50,226 bases of DNA from Rhodovulum tesquicola (GTDB lineage Bacteria; Pseudomonadota; Alphaproteobacteria; Rhodobacterales; Rhodobacteraceae). Made by a program: the position numbers and the translations under genes. Under the pieces are notes generated by a model. The model was not told where the DNA came from. It saw only the letters and a program-made list of their open reading frames with translations, and did no database searches. Location of the stretch: contig NZ_JAMYDV010000019.1 in NCBI RefSeq assembly GCF_024128855.1, positions 1 to 50,226 of the forward strand, read 5' to 3'. Positions 17,021 through 28,904 of this stretch are shown here, piece by piece (the first letter of the stretch is position 1; every line of letters begins with the position of its first letter).

Positions 17021-18061
17021 GTGTTCGAAATGGCTGCCAGAATGACCGACAGGATCGACATTGCCCGGCGCAGGCTGTTGCTGGGCGCAGGGGGGGCTGC
17101 TGCCGCCGCGGGGCTGGGGCTGGCGCCGGGGCGGCTGTTCGCGCAGGAGCCGATCAGCGTCGCGGGCATCTATACGGTGCCGGTGGAACAGCAATGGGTC
17201 AGCCGCATCCATGTCGCGGCCGAGGCGGCGAAGGCGGCGGGCCAGGTCAGCTATGTCTTCAGCGAGAACACCTCGAACACCGATTACCCGCGCGTGATGC
17301 GCGAATATGCCGAGCGCGGCGTCAAGCTGATCATCGGCGAGATCTTCGGGGTGGAACAGGAAGCGCGCGAGGTGGTGCTGGACTATCCCGAGACCGCGTT
17401 CCTGCTGGGCTCGTCCTTCCTGGACGATCCGGCCTATCCCAACCTCGCGGTGTTCGACAACTACATCCAGGACGCCAGCTACCTGTCGGGCATCATCGCG
17501 GGGGCGATGACGCAGACCGGCAATATCGGCATGGTCGGCGGCTTCCCGATCCCCGAGGTCAACCGGCTGATGCATGCCTTCATGGCGGGTGTGCGCGAGA
17601 CGCGGGCGGATGCGCGGTTCCAGGTCAGCTTCATCGGGTCGTGGTTCGATCCGCCCAAGGCCAAGGAGACGGCGTTCGCGATGATCGAGGCGGGGGCGGA
17701 TCTGCTCTATGCCGAACGCTTCGGCGTGTCGGATGCCGCGAAGGAACGCGGCGTGCTGGCCATCGGCAACGTGATCGACACGCAGGCCGATTATCCCGAG
17801 ACGGTCGTCGCCTCGGCGCTGTGGCATTTCGAGCCGACCTTGCAGGCGGCACTCGCCCGGGTGGCGGAGGGGACCTTCGAGGCGGCGAATTACGGGGTCT
17901 ATTCCTACATGAAGGAAGGCGGCTGTTCGCTGGCGCCCCTGGGCACCTTCGAGGGCAAGGTGCCGCAAGCCGCACTCGATCTGGTAGCCGAACGGGAGGC
18001 GGCGATCCGGGCGGGCAGCTTCGAGGTCGCGATCGACGACAGCGAGCCCAGATCCGCCTGA
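17021..18061 (+). CDS. BMP-family substrate-binding protein of a nucleoside/nucleobase-type ABC transporter
   Basis: This 346-residue periplasmic protein has a Tat-like leader: [10 protein letters not shown], a hydrophobic core and a likely cleavage after LFAQ. The mature part matches the BMP/PnrA-like family ([57 protein letters not shown]). The closest functions in this family are purine-nucleoside uptake. No lipobox cysteine is seen, so it is probably free in the periplasm. GTG at 17021 has AAGGA five bases before it; ATGs at 17030 and 17042 are alternatives. It opens a five-gene operon with TGATG overlaps and ends in a CodA-like deaminase gene, which suggests that the ligand is a nucleobase or related ring compound. 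Confidence 0.9.
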   Translation: MFEMAARMTDRIDIARRRLLLGAGGAAAAAGLGLAPGRLFAQEPISVAGIYTVPVEQQWVSRIHVAAEAAKAAGQVSYVFSENTSNTDYPRVMREYAERGVKLIIGEIFGVEQEAREVVLDYPETAFLLGSSFLDDPAYPNLAVFDNYIQDASYLSGIIAGAMTQTGNIGMVGGFPIPEVNRLMHAFMAGVRETRADARFQVSFIGSWFDPPKAKETAFAMIEAGADLLYAERFGVSDAAKERGVLAIGNVIDTQADYPETVVASALWHFEPTLQAALARVAEGTFEAANYGVYSYMKEGGCSLAPLGTFEGKVPQAALDLVAEREAAIRAGSFEVAIDDSEPRSA

Positions 18062-19587
18062 TGGGGACGCGCGAGGTCGTCCTGCGCCTTGAGGGGATCA
18101 CCAAGAGGTTCGGGAAGCTTGCCGCGAACGACGATGTCGGCTTCGCCCTGCACAGGGGCGAAGTCCTTGCGCTTCTGGGGGAAAACGGCGCGGGCAAGAC
18201 CACGCTGATGAACATCCTGTTCGGCCATTACACGGCCGATGCGGGCATCGTAGAGGTGTTCGGCAAGGCGCTGCCGCCCGGTGCGCCCGGCGCGGCGCTG
18301 GCGGCGGGCGTGGGCATGGTGCATCAGCATTTCACGCTGGCGGGTAACCTGACGGTGCTGGAGAATATCCTTCTGGGCACGCGGCCGCTTTTCGGGCTGG
18401 GCCTCGGGCGGGCGGCGGCGCGGGCGCGGGTCGAGCAATTGTCCCGCGATTTCGGGCTGTCGGTGCACCCGGATGCCAAGGTGCGCAGCCTGTCGGTGGG
18501 CGAACGCCAGCGGGTCGAGATCCTGAAGGCGCTGTATCGCGAGGCGCGCATCCTGATCCTGGACGAACCCACCGCCGTTCTGACGCCGCAGGAAAGCGAC
18601 GCGCTGTTCGCGACGCTGAAAAAGGCGGTGGCGCTGGGGCTGTCGATCATCTTCATCTCGCACAAGCTGCATGAGGTGATGGCGGTGTCGGACCGGGTGG
18701 TGGTGCTGCGTCATGGCAAGGTGGCGGGCGAGGTGGCGACGGCGGATACCGACCGGCACCGGCTGGCCGAACTGATGGTGGGCGCCGAGGTCGCCCTGCC
18801 CCATCCCGCGCCGGGCCGGGCGGGCGAAACGCTGATGGAACTGCGCGATGTCTCGACCCCGTCCGAGGGCAACCGCACGGGGCTGAGGCGGGTGTCGCTT
18901 GCGCTCAGGGCCGGGCAGATCACCGGGCTGGCGGGGGTGTCGGGCAATGGGCAGGGGGCGCTGGCCGATCTGGTTTCGGGGCTGATCGCGCCCGCAAGCG
19001 GGGCGTTGCTGGTGGCCGGTGCGGCGGTCGGCGGATGGAACCCGCGCGCGGCGCTGGATGCTGGCGTGGGCCGCATCCCCGAGGATCGCCACGCGACCGG
19101 GTCCATCGCCGATTTCACCCTGACCGAGAACGCGGTGCTGGAGGGCTATGCGCGGGCCCCCTTCGCCCGGGCGGGCTGGATGGACTGGCGCCGCGCGCGC
19201 GGCCATGCCGAGGCGATCATCGCGAAATACGATATCCGCTGTCCCGGCCCCGAGGCGCGCATTCGGCTGCTGTCGGGGGGGAACATGCAGAAGCTGATCC
19301 TGGGCCGCGCGCTGGAGGCCGGACCGAAGATCATCCTGGCAAACCAGCCGGTGCGGGGCCTCGATATCGGCGCGCTGACCTATGTGCAGGAATGCCTGAT
19401 CGCGGCGCGGGATGCGGGGGCCGCCGTCTTGCTGATCTCCGAGGATCTGGACGAGATCCGGGTTCTGTCGGACGTGATCCATGTGATCTCGGCGGGCCGT
19501 CTGTCGCCGCCCTTTGCGCGGGGGTCGAAGACGGTTGCGGAACTGGGCGTCTGGATGGCCGGACAGGGGTTTGCCGATGCGGCTTGA
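18061..19587 (+). CDS. ABC transporter ATP-binding protein, two fused nucleotide-binding domains
   Basis: This 508-residue protein has two ABC domains, as in the RbsA/NupO group that serves BMP-binding transporters. Domain 1 has Walker [11 protein letters not shown]-loop VHQHF, signature [12 protein letters not shown] and Walker [10 protein letters not shown], so it looks active. Domain 2 has the degenerate Walker [11 protein letters not shown], signature LSGGNMQK and a Walker B reading [12 protein letters not shown] without the catalytic Glu, as is usual for the second half of this family. Its ATG overlaps the binding-protein stop (TGATG), and its own 3' end overlaps the first permease by 11 bases. 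Confidence 0.95.
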   Translation: MGTREVVLRLEGITKRFGKLAANDDVGFALHRGEVLALLGENGAGKTTLMNILFGHYTADAGIVEVFGKALPPGAPGAALAAGVGMVHQHFTLAGNLTVLENILLGTRPLFGLGLGRAAARARVEQLSRDFGLSVHPDAKVRSLSVGERQRVEILKALYREARILILDEPTAVLTPQESDALFATLKKAVALGLSIIFISHKLHEVMAVSDRVVVLRHGKVAGEVATADTDRHRLAELMVGAEVALPHPAPGRAGETLMELRDVSTPSEGNRTGLRRVSLALRAGQITGLAGVSGNGQGALADLVSGLIAPASGALLVAGAAVGGWNPRAALDAGVGRIPEDRHATGSIADFTLTENAVLEGYARAPFARAGWMDWRRARGHAEAIIAKYDIRCPGPEARIRLLSGGNMQKLILGRALEAGPKIILANQPVRGLDIGALTYVQECLIAARDAGAAVLLISEDLDEIRVLSDVIHVISAGRLSPPFARGSKTVAELGVWMAGQGFADAA

Positions 19588-20623
19588 ACCTGTGGCCGAT
19601 CCGGGCCTTGTGCGGCTGATCGGCCTGCCTGCGCTGGCGCTGGCGGGCATGGTCGGGGTGGCCTCGGTGCTGGCGATGCTGGCTGGCGCGAACCCGTTTG
19701 CGGTGCTGGGGCTGATCGTGCAGGGCGCGGCGGGGTCGAAATTCGCGGCCCTTGAAACGCTGAACCGGGCGACGCCGCTGATCTTTACCGGGCTGGCCGT
19801 GGCCGTCGCGTTCCGGGCGAAGCTGTGGAATATCGGCGCCGAGGCGCAGCTTTACGCGGGCGCGCTGATGACGGTGCTGATCGGCACGCAGCTGGGCCTG
19901 CCGGGCACGCTGGCCCTGCCGCTGATGGCGGGGGCGGCGATCCTGACCGGCGGGCTGGTGCTGCTGGGGCCGGTCCTGCTGAAGGTGCGGCTGGGGGTGG
20001 ACGAGGTGGTGACCACGCTGCTGTTCAACTTCATCATGCTTCTGTTCGTCTCGATGCTGCTGGAAGGGCCGCTGAAGGACCCGATGGGGATGGGCTGGCC
20101 GAAATCCGAGGCCCTGCCCCGCGATGCCCGCCTGCCCCGGATCGTGGATGGGCTGCGGCTGCATTGGGGGTTCGGGCTGGCGCTGATCTCGGCGGTGCTG
20201 GTCTGGGTGATCCAGGTCAGGACGACGCTGGGCTATGAAATCCGCGCGGTCGGCCAGAACCCGCAGGCGGCGCGGTTCGCAGGAATCCCGGTGGGGCGCG
20301 TGATGGTCAAGACGGCGCTGCTGTCGGGCGGGCTGGCGGCGATGGCCGGGTTTTCAGAGGTGGCGGGGCTGAAGGGCAGCCTGACGCTCGATCTGAGCCC
20401 GGGCTTTGGCTATACGGGCATCGTGGTCGCCATGCTGGCGCTGCTGCATCCGCTGGGCGTCGTGGTCTCGGCGATCTTCGTGGCGGGGGTTTTCGTCGGG
20501 GCGAACTCGATGAGCCGGGCGGCCGAGGTGCCCACCTATATCGCCGATATCTCGGTCGCCACGGCGCTGCTGTTCATGGTGCTGGCGATCCTGCTGACGC
20601 GGTTCCGCGTGGTGAGGGGCTGA
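19577..20623 (+). CDS. ABC transporter permease, BMP/nucleoside type (first subunit)
   Basis: This 348-residue inner-membrane protein has eight to ten hydrophobic segments and the family signature ATPLIFTGLAVAVAFRAKLWNIGAEAQ (two parts, 27 residues in total, within 19773-19853). GVDEVVTTLLFNFIMLL and LGYEIRAVGQNPQAARFAGI, the EAA-like loop that contacts the ATPase, also match. It belongs to the branched-chain/ribose permease superfamily. It pairs with the next permease as a heterodimer. Its start lies inside the ATPase gene and its stop overlaps the next ATG, so the genes are translationally coupled. Confidence 0.94.
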   Translation: MRLEPVADPGLVRLIGLPALALAGMVGVASVLAMLAGANPFAVLGLIVQGAAGSKFAALETLNRATPLIFTGLAVAVAFRAKLWNIGAEAQLYAGALMTVLIGTQLGLPGTLALPLMAGAAILTGGLVLLGPVLLKVRLGVDEVVTTLLFNFIMLLFVSMLLEGPLKDPMGMGWPKSEALPRDARLPRIVDGLRLHWGFGLALISAVLVWVIQVRTTLGYEIRAVGQNPQAARFAGIPVGRVMVKTALLSGGLAAMAGFSEVAGLKGSLTLDLSPGFGYTGIVVAMLALLHPLGVVVSAIFVAGVFVGANSMSRAAEVPTYIADISVATALLFMVLAILLTRFRVVRG

Positions 20624-21567
20624 TGGAGATCTTCGACATCCTGCTGTCGGCGAGCTTCTGGGCGGCGGTTCTGCGCATCGCCTCGCCGCTGATCCTTGCC
20701 ACGATGGGGGAGCTGATCTGCGAACGCGCCGGCGTGCTGAATCTCGGCATCGAGGGGATCATGGTCTTCGGCGCGTTTGCGGGCTGGATGGCGGTCTATG
20801 CGGGGCTGGGGCTGTGGCCCGGGGTGCTGGTGGCCTTTGCCGCGGGGGCGATGTTCGGGCTGGTCCATGCCACGCTGACGGTGCCCTTCGGGTTATCGCA
20901 GCATGTGGTGGGGCTGGGGATCACGCTGCTGGCGACCTCATCGGCCTATTACGCCTATCGGCTGGCGCTGCCGCAGGTGACCAGCCCGCCGCGGATCACG
21001 CCATTCCAGCCGCTGGAGATTCCGGTGCTGTCGGATATCCCCTTCCTTGGCCCTGCGCTGTTTTCGCAGACGCCGCTGACCTATCTGGCCTTTGCCAGTG
21101 TCGCGGTGGTGGCGCTGGTGCTTTTCCGCACGCCGCTGGGCCTTGCGCTGCGGGCAGCGGGCGAGAACCCTTCGGCGGTCGAGGCGCAGGGGCTGTCGGT
21201 GACGGCGATCCGGATGGGGGCGGTGATGGTCGGCTCGGGGCTGATGGCGGTGGGAGGCGCGTTCCTGACCATGTCGGCCTTCGATTCCTTCTTTTTCGAG
21301 ATGGTGAACGGGCGGGGCTGGATCTGCATCGCGCTGGTGGTGTTCGGGGCCTGGATGCCGGGCAAGGCGCTGCTGGGGGCGGTCCTGTTCGCGGCCTTCG
21401 ACGCGTTGCAGATCCGGATGCAGCAGACGCCGCTGGGCGCGGAGATTCCCTATCAGGTGTTCCTGATGGTGCCTTACGTCCTGTCGATCCTCGCGCTGGT
21501 GCTGATGTCGCGCCGGGCCGAGGTGCCCGCGGCGCTTATGGTGCCCTATAATCGCGGAGAACGCTGA
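20623..21567 (+). CDS. ABC transporter permease, BMP/nucleoside type (second subunit)
   Basis: This 314-residue membrane protein has the partner-permease signature LATMGELICERAGVLNLGIEG and MVFGAFAGWMAV. The loop PLGLALRAAGENPSAVEAQG faces the ATPase, and the C-terminal WICIALVVFGAWMPGKAL is conserved. Together with the preceding permease it forms the channel. The ATG is inside TGATG shared with the upstream stop. The deaminase gene starts two bases after its stop, so uptake and catabolism of the substrate are tightly linked. Confidence 0.94.
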   Translation: MEIFDILLSASFWAAVLRIASPLILATMGELICERAGVLNLGIEGIMVFGAFAGWMAVYAGLGLWPGVLVAFAAGAMFGLVHATLTVPFGLSQHVVGLGITLLATSSAYYAYRLALPQVTSPPRITPFQPLEIPVLSDIPFLGPALFSQTPLTYLAFASVAVVALVLFRTPLGLALRAAGENPSAVEAQGLSVTAIRMGAVMVGSGLMAVGGAFLTMSAFDSFFFEMVNGRGWICIALVVFGAWMPGKALLGAVLFAAFDALQIRMQQTPLGAEIPYQVFLMVPYVLSILALVLMSRRAEVPAALMVPYNRGER

Positions 21568-21568
21568 C

Positions 21569-22861
21569 ATGGCCGAGTTCGATATCCTGATCCGGGGCGG
21601 CACCCTGACAGACGGGCGCGTGGCCGATATCGGCACGCGCGGCGACCGGATCGCGGCGGTGGGCGATCTGGCGGGGTCCACGGCGGGCCGGGTGATCGAG
21701 GCCGCGGGCGATCTGGTCAGCCCGCCCTTCGTCGATCCGCATTTCCATCTGGACGCGACGCTGAGCTATGGCACGCCGCGGATCAACGCCTCGGGCACGC
21801 TTTTGGAGGGGATCGCGCTGTGGGGGGAGTTGAAGGCGCAGGCCACGGTCGAGGAGATGGTGGACCGGGCGCTTTCCTATTGCGACTGGGCGGTGAGCAT
21901 GGGCCTTCTGGCGATCCGCAGCCATGTCGACACCTGCGACGATGCGCTGAAGGGGGTTGAGGCGCTGCTGCATGTGCGGGACCGGGTGAAACCCTGGCTC
22001 GACCTGCAACTGGTGGCCTTCCCGCAGGACGGGTTCTTTCGTGACCCGACGGCGCAGGCCAACACGATCCGCGCGCTGGACATGGGCGTGGAGGTGGTGG
22101 GCGGCATCCCGCATTTCGAGCGCAGTATGGAGGAAGGGCGTGCTTCGGTCCGGGCGCTATGCGAGATCGCGGCGGAGCGCGGGCTGCTGGTCGACATGCA
22201 TTGCGACGAGACCGACGATCCACTGTCGCGCCATATCGAGACGCTGGCCTTCGAGACCCAGAGGCTGGGGTTGCAGGGCCGGGTGGCGGGCAGTCACCTG
22301 ACCTCGATGCATTCGATGGACAATTACTATGTCTCGAAGCTCTTGCCGCTGATGGCCGAGGCGGGGCTTGCCGCGATCCCCAACCCGCTGATCAATATCG
22401 TCCTGCAAGGCCGCCACGACACCTATCCCAAGCGGCGGGGCCTGACGCGGGTCAAGGAGATGCAGGCCCATGGCATCACGGTCGGCTGGGGGCAGGATTG
22501 CGTGCGCGATCCGTGGTACAGCCTCGGCACGGCGGACATGCTGGACGTGGCCTTCATGGGGCTGCATGTGGCGCAGATGACCGCGCCCGAGGAGATGCGG
22601 CGCTGTTTCGAGATGGTGACGGTCGAGAACGCGAGGATCCTGCATCTGGAGGGCTATGGCCTGCATGAAGGCGCACTGGCCTCGCTGGTGGTGCTGGATG
22701 CGGGCGACCCGGTGGAGGCGATCCGGCTGCGGCCCGACCGGCTGGCGGTGATCGCCAAAGGCCGCGTGGTGGCCGAGAAGGCGCGGAACGACAGTCGGCT
22801 GGCGCTGGATGGGCGGCCCGCAAGTGTGCGGCGGCGGCATCGGCCCAGGGCGGCGGGCTGA
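21569..22861 (+). CDS. CodA-like metal-dependent amidohydrolase (cytosine deaminase family)
   Basis: This 430-residue enzyme aligns along its length with E. coli cytosine deaminase. It keeps His58-Phe-His60 (metal), the substrate-binding Gln in LQLVAFPQDG, His211-CD-Glu214 (metal and proton shuttle), the His in GSHLTSMHS, and Asp310 (metal). Other matches are LVNIHLQGR-like LINIVLQGRHDTYPKRRG and DPWYSLGTADML. Two pocket positions differ: the GHDD stretch reads Gly-Gln309-Asp310-Cys311, changing the residue that contacts the base in CodA. Thus it may act on cytosine, or on another aminated ring such as isocytosine, isoguanine or a triazine. The C-terminus ends in a basic tail (SVRRRHRPRAAG). 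It closes the transporter operon. Confidence 0.88.
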   Translation: MAEFDILIRGGTLTDGRVADIGTRGDRIAAVGDLAGSTAGRVIEAAGDLVSPPFVDPHFHLDATLSYGTPRINASGTLLEGIALWGELKAQATVEEMVDRALSYCDWAVSMGLLAIRSHVDTCDDALKGVEALLHVRDRVKPWLDLQLVAFPQDGFFRDPTAQANTIRALDMGVEVVGGIPHFERSMEEGRASVRALCEIAAERGLLVDMHCDETDDPLSRHIETLAFETQRLGLQGRVAGSHLTSMHSMDNYYVSKLLPLMAEAGLAAIPNPLINIVLQGRHDTYPKRRGLTRVKEMQAHGITVGWGQDCVRDPWYSLGTADMLDVAFMGLHVAQMTAPEEMRRCFEMVTVENARILHLEGYGLHEGALASLVVLDAGDPVEAIRLRPDRLAVIAKGRVVAEKARNDSRLALDGRPASVRRRHRPRAAG

Positions 22862-22879
22862 GAGGCCCCGGAAACGGCA

Positions 22880-22903
22880 AAGGCCCCGCCGGGGCGGGGC
22901 CTT
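22880..22903. terminator. Two-way terminator between the deaminase operon and the atp operon
   Basis: AAGGCCCCGCC (22880-22890) is mirrored exactly by GGCGGGGCCTT (22893-22903); allowing a loop, nine or so pairs form. It lies 19 bases after the deaminase stop and 24 bases before the atpC stop. A-rich and T-ending sides fit termination in both directions. Confidence 0.7.
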
Positions 22904-22926
22904 GTCGGATGGACGGCTGCGCCCTG

Positions 22927-23337
22927 TCAGTTCTTCGGCTCGAAGCCCATGCGCGAGCCCATCGCCACCATGTCGGCCAGCATCTTGGCCGAGGCGTCCA
23001 CGATCTCGGCCTTGGCCTCGCGATGCGCGGCGCGGGCGGCGGCGATCATCTCCTCGATCATTTCCTGCGTGACCTCCTCGACCGCATGCGAGCGTTCGGC
23101 CAGCACGGTGGCGCGGTCGGAGGTGATCTCGGCGAAACCGCCGGTGACGATGTATTTCTGGCTGCCCTTCTCGGTAAAGACTTCGAGCACGCCGGGGCGC
23201 AGGGTGGTGATCATCGGCGCGTGCTTGGGCAGCGCGGTCAGATCGCCCTCGAAACCCGGAATGACGACCTGAAGGGCGCGCTCCGAGGCGACGCGGCGCT
23301 CGGGCGCGACGAGGTCGAATTGCAGCGTGTCGGCCAT
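22927..23337 (-). CDS. atpC: ATP synthase F1 subunit epsilon
   Basis: This 136-residue subunit is the last gene of atpHAGDC. The N-terminal beta-sandwich shows LQFDLVAPERRVASE, GFEGDLTALPKHAPMITTL and VTGGFAEITSDRATVLAE. A helical hairpin follows (VEEVTQEMIEEMIAAARAAHREAK). Epsilon sits on the rotor with gamma and restrains ATP hydrolysis. GGAGG lies just upstream of the ATG. Confidence 0.97.
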   Translation of the reverse strand: MADTLQFDLVAPERRVASERALQVVIPGFEGDLTALPKHAPMITTLRPGVLEVFTEKGSQKYIVTGGFAEITSDRATVLAERSHAVEEVTQEMIEEMIAAARAAHREAKAEIVDASAKMLADMVAMGSRMGFEPKN

Positions 23338-23392
23338 GATGCCTCCTTGGAAAACGCGCGCCGGGCGGGATCACCCGGCGCCTTGTGCCCGG

Positions 23393-24835
<1,443 letters not shown>

Positions 24836-25705
24836 CTAGAGCGCCTCGGCGCCCGAAATGATTTCGATGAGTTCCTTGGTGATCGCAGCCTGACGCGAGC
24901 GGTTGTACACGATGGTCAGCCGGTCGATCATGTCGCCCGCGTTGCGGGTGGCGCTGTCCATGGCCGACATCCGCGCACCCTGTTCCGAGGCGCCGTTCTC
25001 CAGAAGCGCGGCAAAGATCTGGGTGGCCACGCCGCGCGGCAGCAGTTCGGCCATGATCTCGCCCTCGGTCGGCTCGAAGCTGTAGATGGTCGAGAACGCC
25101 TCGGGCGCGTCGAACACCGCGGGGATGATCTGCTGGGCCGTCGGCTCCTGGCTGATGACCGAGCGGAAGCGGCTGAAGAAGATCGTCGCGACGTCGAATT
25201 CCCCGGCCTTGAACCGCTCGATCAGATCGTCGGTGATCTGGCGGGCATTGTCATAGCCGACGCGCTTGACCTCGGACAGGTCGATATGGCCGATCATCAG
25301 CGCGGCGAAGTCGCGCTTGAGCTGTTCGCGGCCCTTGCGGCCCACGGTGAGGATCTTGACCGTCTTGCCCTGGCGGACAAGGTCGTTGATCCGGGTCTTG
25401 GCCAGACGCACGATCGACGAGTTGAACGCCCCGCACAGGCCGCGCTCGGCGGTCATGACCACCAGCAGGTGCACCTTGTCCGACCCGGTGCCGACCAGCA
25501 GCCGGGGCGCGTTGGCGGCCCCGGTGGACGACGCGGCGAGGCCGGACATCACCTTCTGCATCTGCTCGGCATAGGGGCGCGCGCTTTCGGCGGCCTCCTG
25601 GGCGCGGCGGAGCTTGGCCGCCGCGACCATCTGCATGGCCTTCGTGATCTTCCGCGTGTTCTTGACGCTTCCGATCCGGTTCTTCAGATCCTTGAGGCTG
25701 GGCAT
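24836..25705 (-). CDS. atpG: ATP synthase F1 subunit gamma
   Basis: This 289-residue central stalk subunit has the conserved start [25 protein letters not shown] (split here over two helices) and the conserved end [17 protein letters not shown]. Both helices form the rotating coiled coil inside the alpha3beta3 ring. GLCGAFN is also present. The gene lies between atpA and atpD, as in other alphaproteobacteria. Confidence 0.97.
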   Translation of the reverse strand: MPSLKDLKNRIGSVKNTRKITKAMQMVAAAKLRRAQEAAESARPYAEQMQKVMSGLAASSTGAANAPRLLVGTGSDKVHLLVVMTAERGLCGAFNSSIVRLAKTRINDLVRQGKTVKILTVGRKGREQLKRDFAALMIGHIDLSEVKRVGYDNARQITDDLIERFKAGEFDVATIFFSRFRSVISQEPTAQQIIPAVFDAPEAFSTIYSFEPTEGEIMAELLPRGVATQIFAALLENGASEQGARMSAMDSATRNAGDMIDRLTIVYNRSRQAAITKELIEIISGAEAL

Positions 25706-25727
25706 CTATCCGATCCTGACCCGCGGC

Positions 25728-27266
25728 TTAGGCGAAAGTCTTGGCGAATTCGTCGAGCACGCCCTTGATCTTGTCCTCAAGCTCGCCCTTCACCTTGCGG
25801 TCGTTGTTGGTGATGTCGTCCAGCAGCGCCTGATGCTTCGAGCGCAGGAAGGTCAGCAGCGCCGCCTCGTACCGGCCGACATCCTTGACCGCGACATTGT
25901 CGAGATAGCCATTGGTGCCGGCGAAGATCACGCAGACGATTTCCGCGTTGGTCAGCGGCGAGTATTGCGGCTGCTTCATCAGTTCGGTCAGGCGCGCGCC
26001 GCGGTTCAGCAGGCGCTGGGTCGAGGCGTCGAGATCCGAGCCGAACTGCGCGAAGGCCGCCATCTCGCGATATTGCGCCAGCGACAGTTTCACCGGACCG
26101 GCGACCGAGGACATCGCCTTGGTCTGGGCCGAGGAGCCGACGCGCGACACCGACAGGCCGGTGTTCACGGCCGGGCGGATGCCCTGGTAGAACAGGTCGG
26201 TTTCGAGGAAGATCTGGCCGTCCGTGATCGAGATCACGTTGGTCGGGATATAGGCCGACACGTCGCCCGCCTGGGTCTCGATGATCGGCAGCGCCGTCAG
26301 CGAGCCCGCGCCGTGATCCTCGTTCAGCTTGGCCGAACGTTCCAGCAGGCGGGAATGCAGGTAGAACACGTCGCCCGGATAGGCCTCGCGCCCCGGCGGG
26401 CGGCGCAGCAGCAGCGACATCTGGCGATAGGCCACGGCCTGTTTCGACAGGTCGTCATAGATCATCAGCGCGTGGCGGCCGTTGTCGCGGAAGAATTCAC
26501 CGATCGCGGTCGCCGAATAGGGCGCGAGGAACTGCATCGGCGCGGGGTCGGAGGCGGTCGCGGCCACGACGATCGAATAGGCCATGGCGCCGGTCTCTTC
26601 CAGCTTCTTGACCAGCTGGGCGACGGTCGAGCGCTTCTGCCCCACGGCGACATAGACGCAGTAGAGCTTCTTGCTCTCGTCGTCGCCGGCGGCCTCGTTA
26701 TAGGATTTCTGGTTCAGGATCGCGTCGAGCGCGACGGCGGTCTTGCCGGTCTGGCGGTCGCCGATGATGAGTTCGCGCTGGCCGCGGCCGATCGGGATCA
26801 TGGCGTCGACCGATTTCAGGCCGGTGGCCATGGGTTCATGCACCGATTTGCGCGGGATGATGCCCGGCGCCTTGACGTCGGCGACGCGGCGCTCGGTCGT
26901 CGCGATCGGGCCCTTGCCGTCGATCGGGTTGCCCAGCGCGTCGACCACGCGGCCCAGAAGCGCGTCGCCCACCGGCACGTCCACGATCGAGTTCGTGCGC
27001 TTGACGGTATCGCCTTCCTTGATGTCGCGGTCAGAGCCGAAGATCACGATGCCGACATTGTCGGTCTCGAGGTTCAGCGCCATGCCGCGGATGCCGCCGG
27101 GGAATTCCACCATCTCGCCGGCCTGGACATTGTCGAGGCCGTGGACACGGGCGATCCCGTCGCCGACCGACAGCACGCGGCCCACCTCTGCGACTTCGGC
27201 CTGCTGACCGAAGTTCTTGATCTGCTCCTTGAGGATCGCAGAGATCTCAGCTGCTTGGATACCCAT
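25728..27266 (-). CDS. atpA: ATP synthase F1 subunit alpha
   Basis: This 512-residue non-catalytic nucleotide-binding subunit starts [16 protein letters not shown]. The P-loop is [16 protein letters not shown]. Other motifs are [17 protein letters not shown], the [22 protein letters not shown] region and the arginine-finger segment [10 protein letters not shown]. Its start abuts the atpH stop with no gap, and GAGGT inside the atpH end serves as the ribosome-binding site. Confidence 0.98.
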   Translation of the reverse strand: MGIQAAEISAILKEQIKNFGQQAEVAEVGRVLSVGDGIARVHGLDNVQAGEMVEFPGGIRGMALNLETDNVGIVIFGSDRDIKEGDTVKRTNSIVDVPVGDALLGRVVDALGNPIDGKGPIATTERRVADVKAPGIIPRKSVHEPMATGLKSVDAMIPIGRGQRELIIGDRQTGKTAVALDAILNQKSYNEAAGDDESKKLYCVYVAVGQKRSTVAQLVKKLEETGAMAYSIVVAATASDPAPMQFLAPYSATAIGEFFRDNGRHALMIYDDLSKQAVAYRQMSLLLRRPPGREAYPGDVFYLHSRLLERSAKLNEDHGAGSLTALPIIETQAGDVSAYIPTNVISITDGQIFLETDLFYQGIRPAVNTGLSVSRVGSSAQTKAMSSVAGPVKLSLAQYREMAAFAQFGSDLDASTQRLLNRGARLTELMKQPQYSPLTNAEIVCVIFAGTNGYLDNVAVKDVGRYEAALLTFLRSKHQALLDDITNNDRKVKGELEDKIKGVLDEFAKTFA

Positions 27267-27827
27267 TTATCCGACCTCTTTCATGGTGTTCTGGAGAGCA
27301 CTGAGCCGCGCGCGGATCGAGGTGTCGATCATCTTCGAGCCCAGCTTGACGACGAGGCCGCCGATGAGACGCTCATCGACGGTGGCGTTGATCTTGACGT
27401 CCTTGCCGGCATTGGCCTTGAGCGCGGCGGCAAGCTTGGCCTTCTGCGCGTCCGAGAGCGGCCGGGCCGAGACGACATCGGCGCTGATCTCGCCCTTGTA
27501 CTCGGCGATCTGCGCGCGCAGTTGCGCGATCAGTTGCGGCAGGGCGAAGAGGCGGCGGTTGGACGCCATCAGGCGCATGGTGTTCGAGGTCATCAGACCG
27601 ATGCCGATGCGCGGCGCGATCGCGGCGATCGCGTTGGATTGCTCGTCGCGCGAATAGATCGGCGAGGCGATCAGGTCGCGGAAATCGGCGCTGTCCTTCA
27701 GCACGGCGTCGATCTTGTCGACATCGCCCTCAAGCGCGGCGACGGCATTGGCATCCTTCGCGATCTCGAACAGAGCGGTGGCGTATCGCGCGGCGATGCC
27801 GGACGAAATCGAGGCTGGTTCGGACAC
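27267..27827 (-). CDS. atpH: ATP synthase F1 subunit delta
   Basis: This 186-residue peripheral-stalk subunit joins F1 to the b subunits. The N-terminal helical domain shows [19 protein letters not shown] and the C-terminal part shows [30 protein letters not shown]. It is the first gene of the operon, and no F0 genes (atpB, E, F) are nearby, matching the separate F0 cluster of purple-bacterial relatives. Confidence 0.96.
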   Translation of the reverse strand: MSEPASISSGIAARYATALFEIAKDANAVAALEGDVDKIDAVLKDSADFRDLIASPIYSRDEQSNAIAAIAPRIGIGLMTSNTMRLMASNRRLFALPQLIAQLRAQIAEYKGEISADVVSARPLSDAQKAKLAAALKANAGKDVKINATVDERLIGGLVVKLGSKMIDTSIRARLSALQNTMKEVG

Positions 27828-27961
27828 GTCAACCCTTCCGATGTCTGTGGCCCCTGTGAATGCCGCCTGGGACGGGTGAGGGGCAGATCAAGCGGCGCAC
27901 CCGGACGGGCACGCTCCGAAATCGGCGTGGGTGTAGCAGAGGCGGGGGAACCTCGCAACCG

Positions 27962-27991
27962 CCTATAGGGCCTTATTCGCGCGCATGTCAC
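27962..27991 (-). promoter_or_regulatory. Candidate sigma-70 promoter of the atpHAGDC operon
   Basis: Read on the minus strand, GTGACA (27991-27986) and TATAGG (27967-27962) are 18 bases apart (17 if CTATAG is taken as the -10). This would start transcription near 27955 and give a leader of about 128 bases before atpH. It lies in the 264-base gap between atpH and the methyltransferase gene. Otherwise this gap holds nothing I can call. Confidence 0.5.
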
Positions 27992-28091
27992 GGTCGCGCC
28001 GCGCGGCCCCGTCGGCAAGCGGAATCCGGCGCGCCGGACGCGGCGATCGCGCGCATGCTGCGGGGCGGCGAAACCCGTTGATTGGCTGCGC

Positions 28092-28838
28092 TCAGGCGGG
28101 CTCCGGGCCGCGGGCGGGCAGGCCCTCGAGGATGCGCAGCGGGCGGGTCAGGCCGTCCTTCACGCTCAGCCCGGTCGGGCGGTAGACACGCTTGGTCGCC
28201 TCGACGATCAGCACACCGCCCGCGTAATAGGCAGAAATGCGACGTCCGGCATTTTCCCACATGCCCGCGGTCCGGAGCCAGAATCGACGTGCGGTCGGCG
28301 GTGCGAACAGGGCGGCGCGATGCGCCTCGGGCTCGAAACCGTGGTGACGCAGCTGCGATTCGAGCTGGCCGTTGGAATAGGGCCGCCCGAACCCGAAGGG
28401 CGTGCCGTCGCGCCGCGCCCAGAGCCCCGAGCGGTTCGGCACGACGAACAGCGCCCGCCCGCCGGGGCCGAGCACGCGCGATGCCTCTTCCAGCACGGCG
28501 GCCGGGTTCTCCGAGGTTTCCAGACCGTGCAGCAGGATCAGCTTGTCCACGAAGCCGTCGGGCAAGGGCCAGGCGGTCTCTTCGCACAGAACCGAGACAT
28601 TGTCCTGCCCCGCGGGCCAGGGCATCACCCCCTGCTGGCCCGGCATCAGCGCGATCACCCGGCGCGCGTCCTGGGTGAAGGGCCGCATCAGCGGCACGGC
28701 GAAGCCGAAGCCCGCAACCGTCTGGCCCTTGGCCTCGGGCCAGATGTCCACGACCTGGGCGCGGATTGCAGATTGCGCCACGCGCCCCAGATTGGTGCGG
28801 TAGTAGAAGTTCCTCAGGTCCAGGACGTCGAGGTGCAT
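28092..28838 (-). CDS. Class I SAM-dependent methyltransferase
   Basis: This 248-residue protein starts [19 protein letters not shown]. It has a degenerate SAM-binding region ([14 protein letters not shown]), [25 protein letters not shown] as the acidic/motif II region, [21 protein letters not shown], and a C-terminal region with [17 protein letters not shown]. Homologues sit next to gloB in many alphaproteobacteria, as here, where the genes are divergent with 66 bases between them. The substrate is unknown. The frame continues upstream, but only this Met fits the family start. Confidence 0.85.
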   Translation of the reverse strand: MHLDVLDLRNFYYRTNLGRVAQSAIRAQVVDIWPEAKGQTVAGFGFAVPLMRPFTQDARRVIALMPGQQGVMPWPAGQDNVSVLCEETAWPLPDGFVDKLILLHGLETSENPAAVLEEASRVLGPGGRALFVVPNRSGLWARRDGTPFGFGRPYSNGQLESQLRHHGFEPEAHRAALFAPPTARRFWLRTAGMWENAGRRISAYYAGGVLIVEATKRVYRPTGLSVKDGLTRPLRILEGLPARGPEPA

Positions 28839-28904
28839 TGCGGCGCGTGCTGCCTTCGGGCCAGGGTCACGGGGACCAAGATAGCCATGTGGAGACAGAA
28901 TGCC

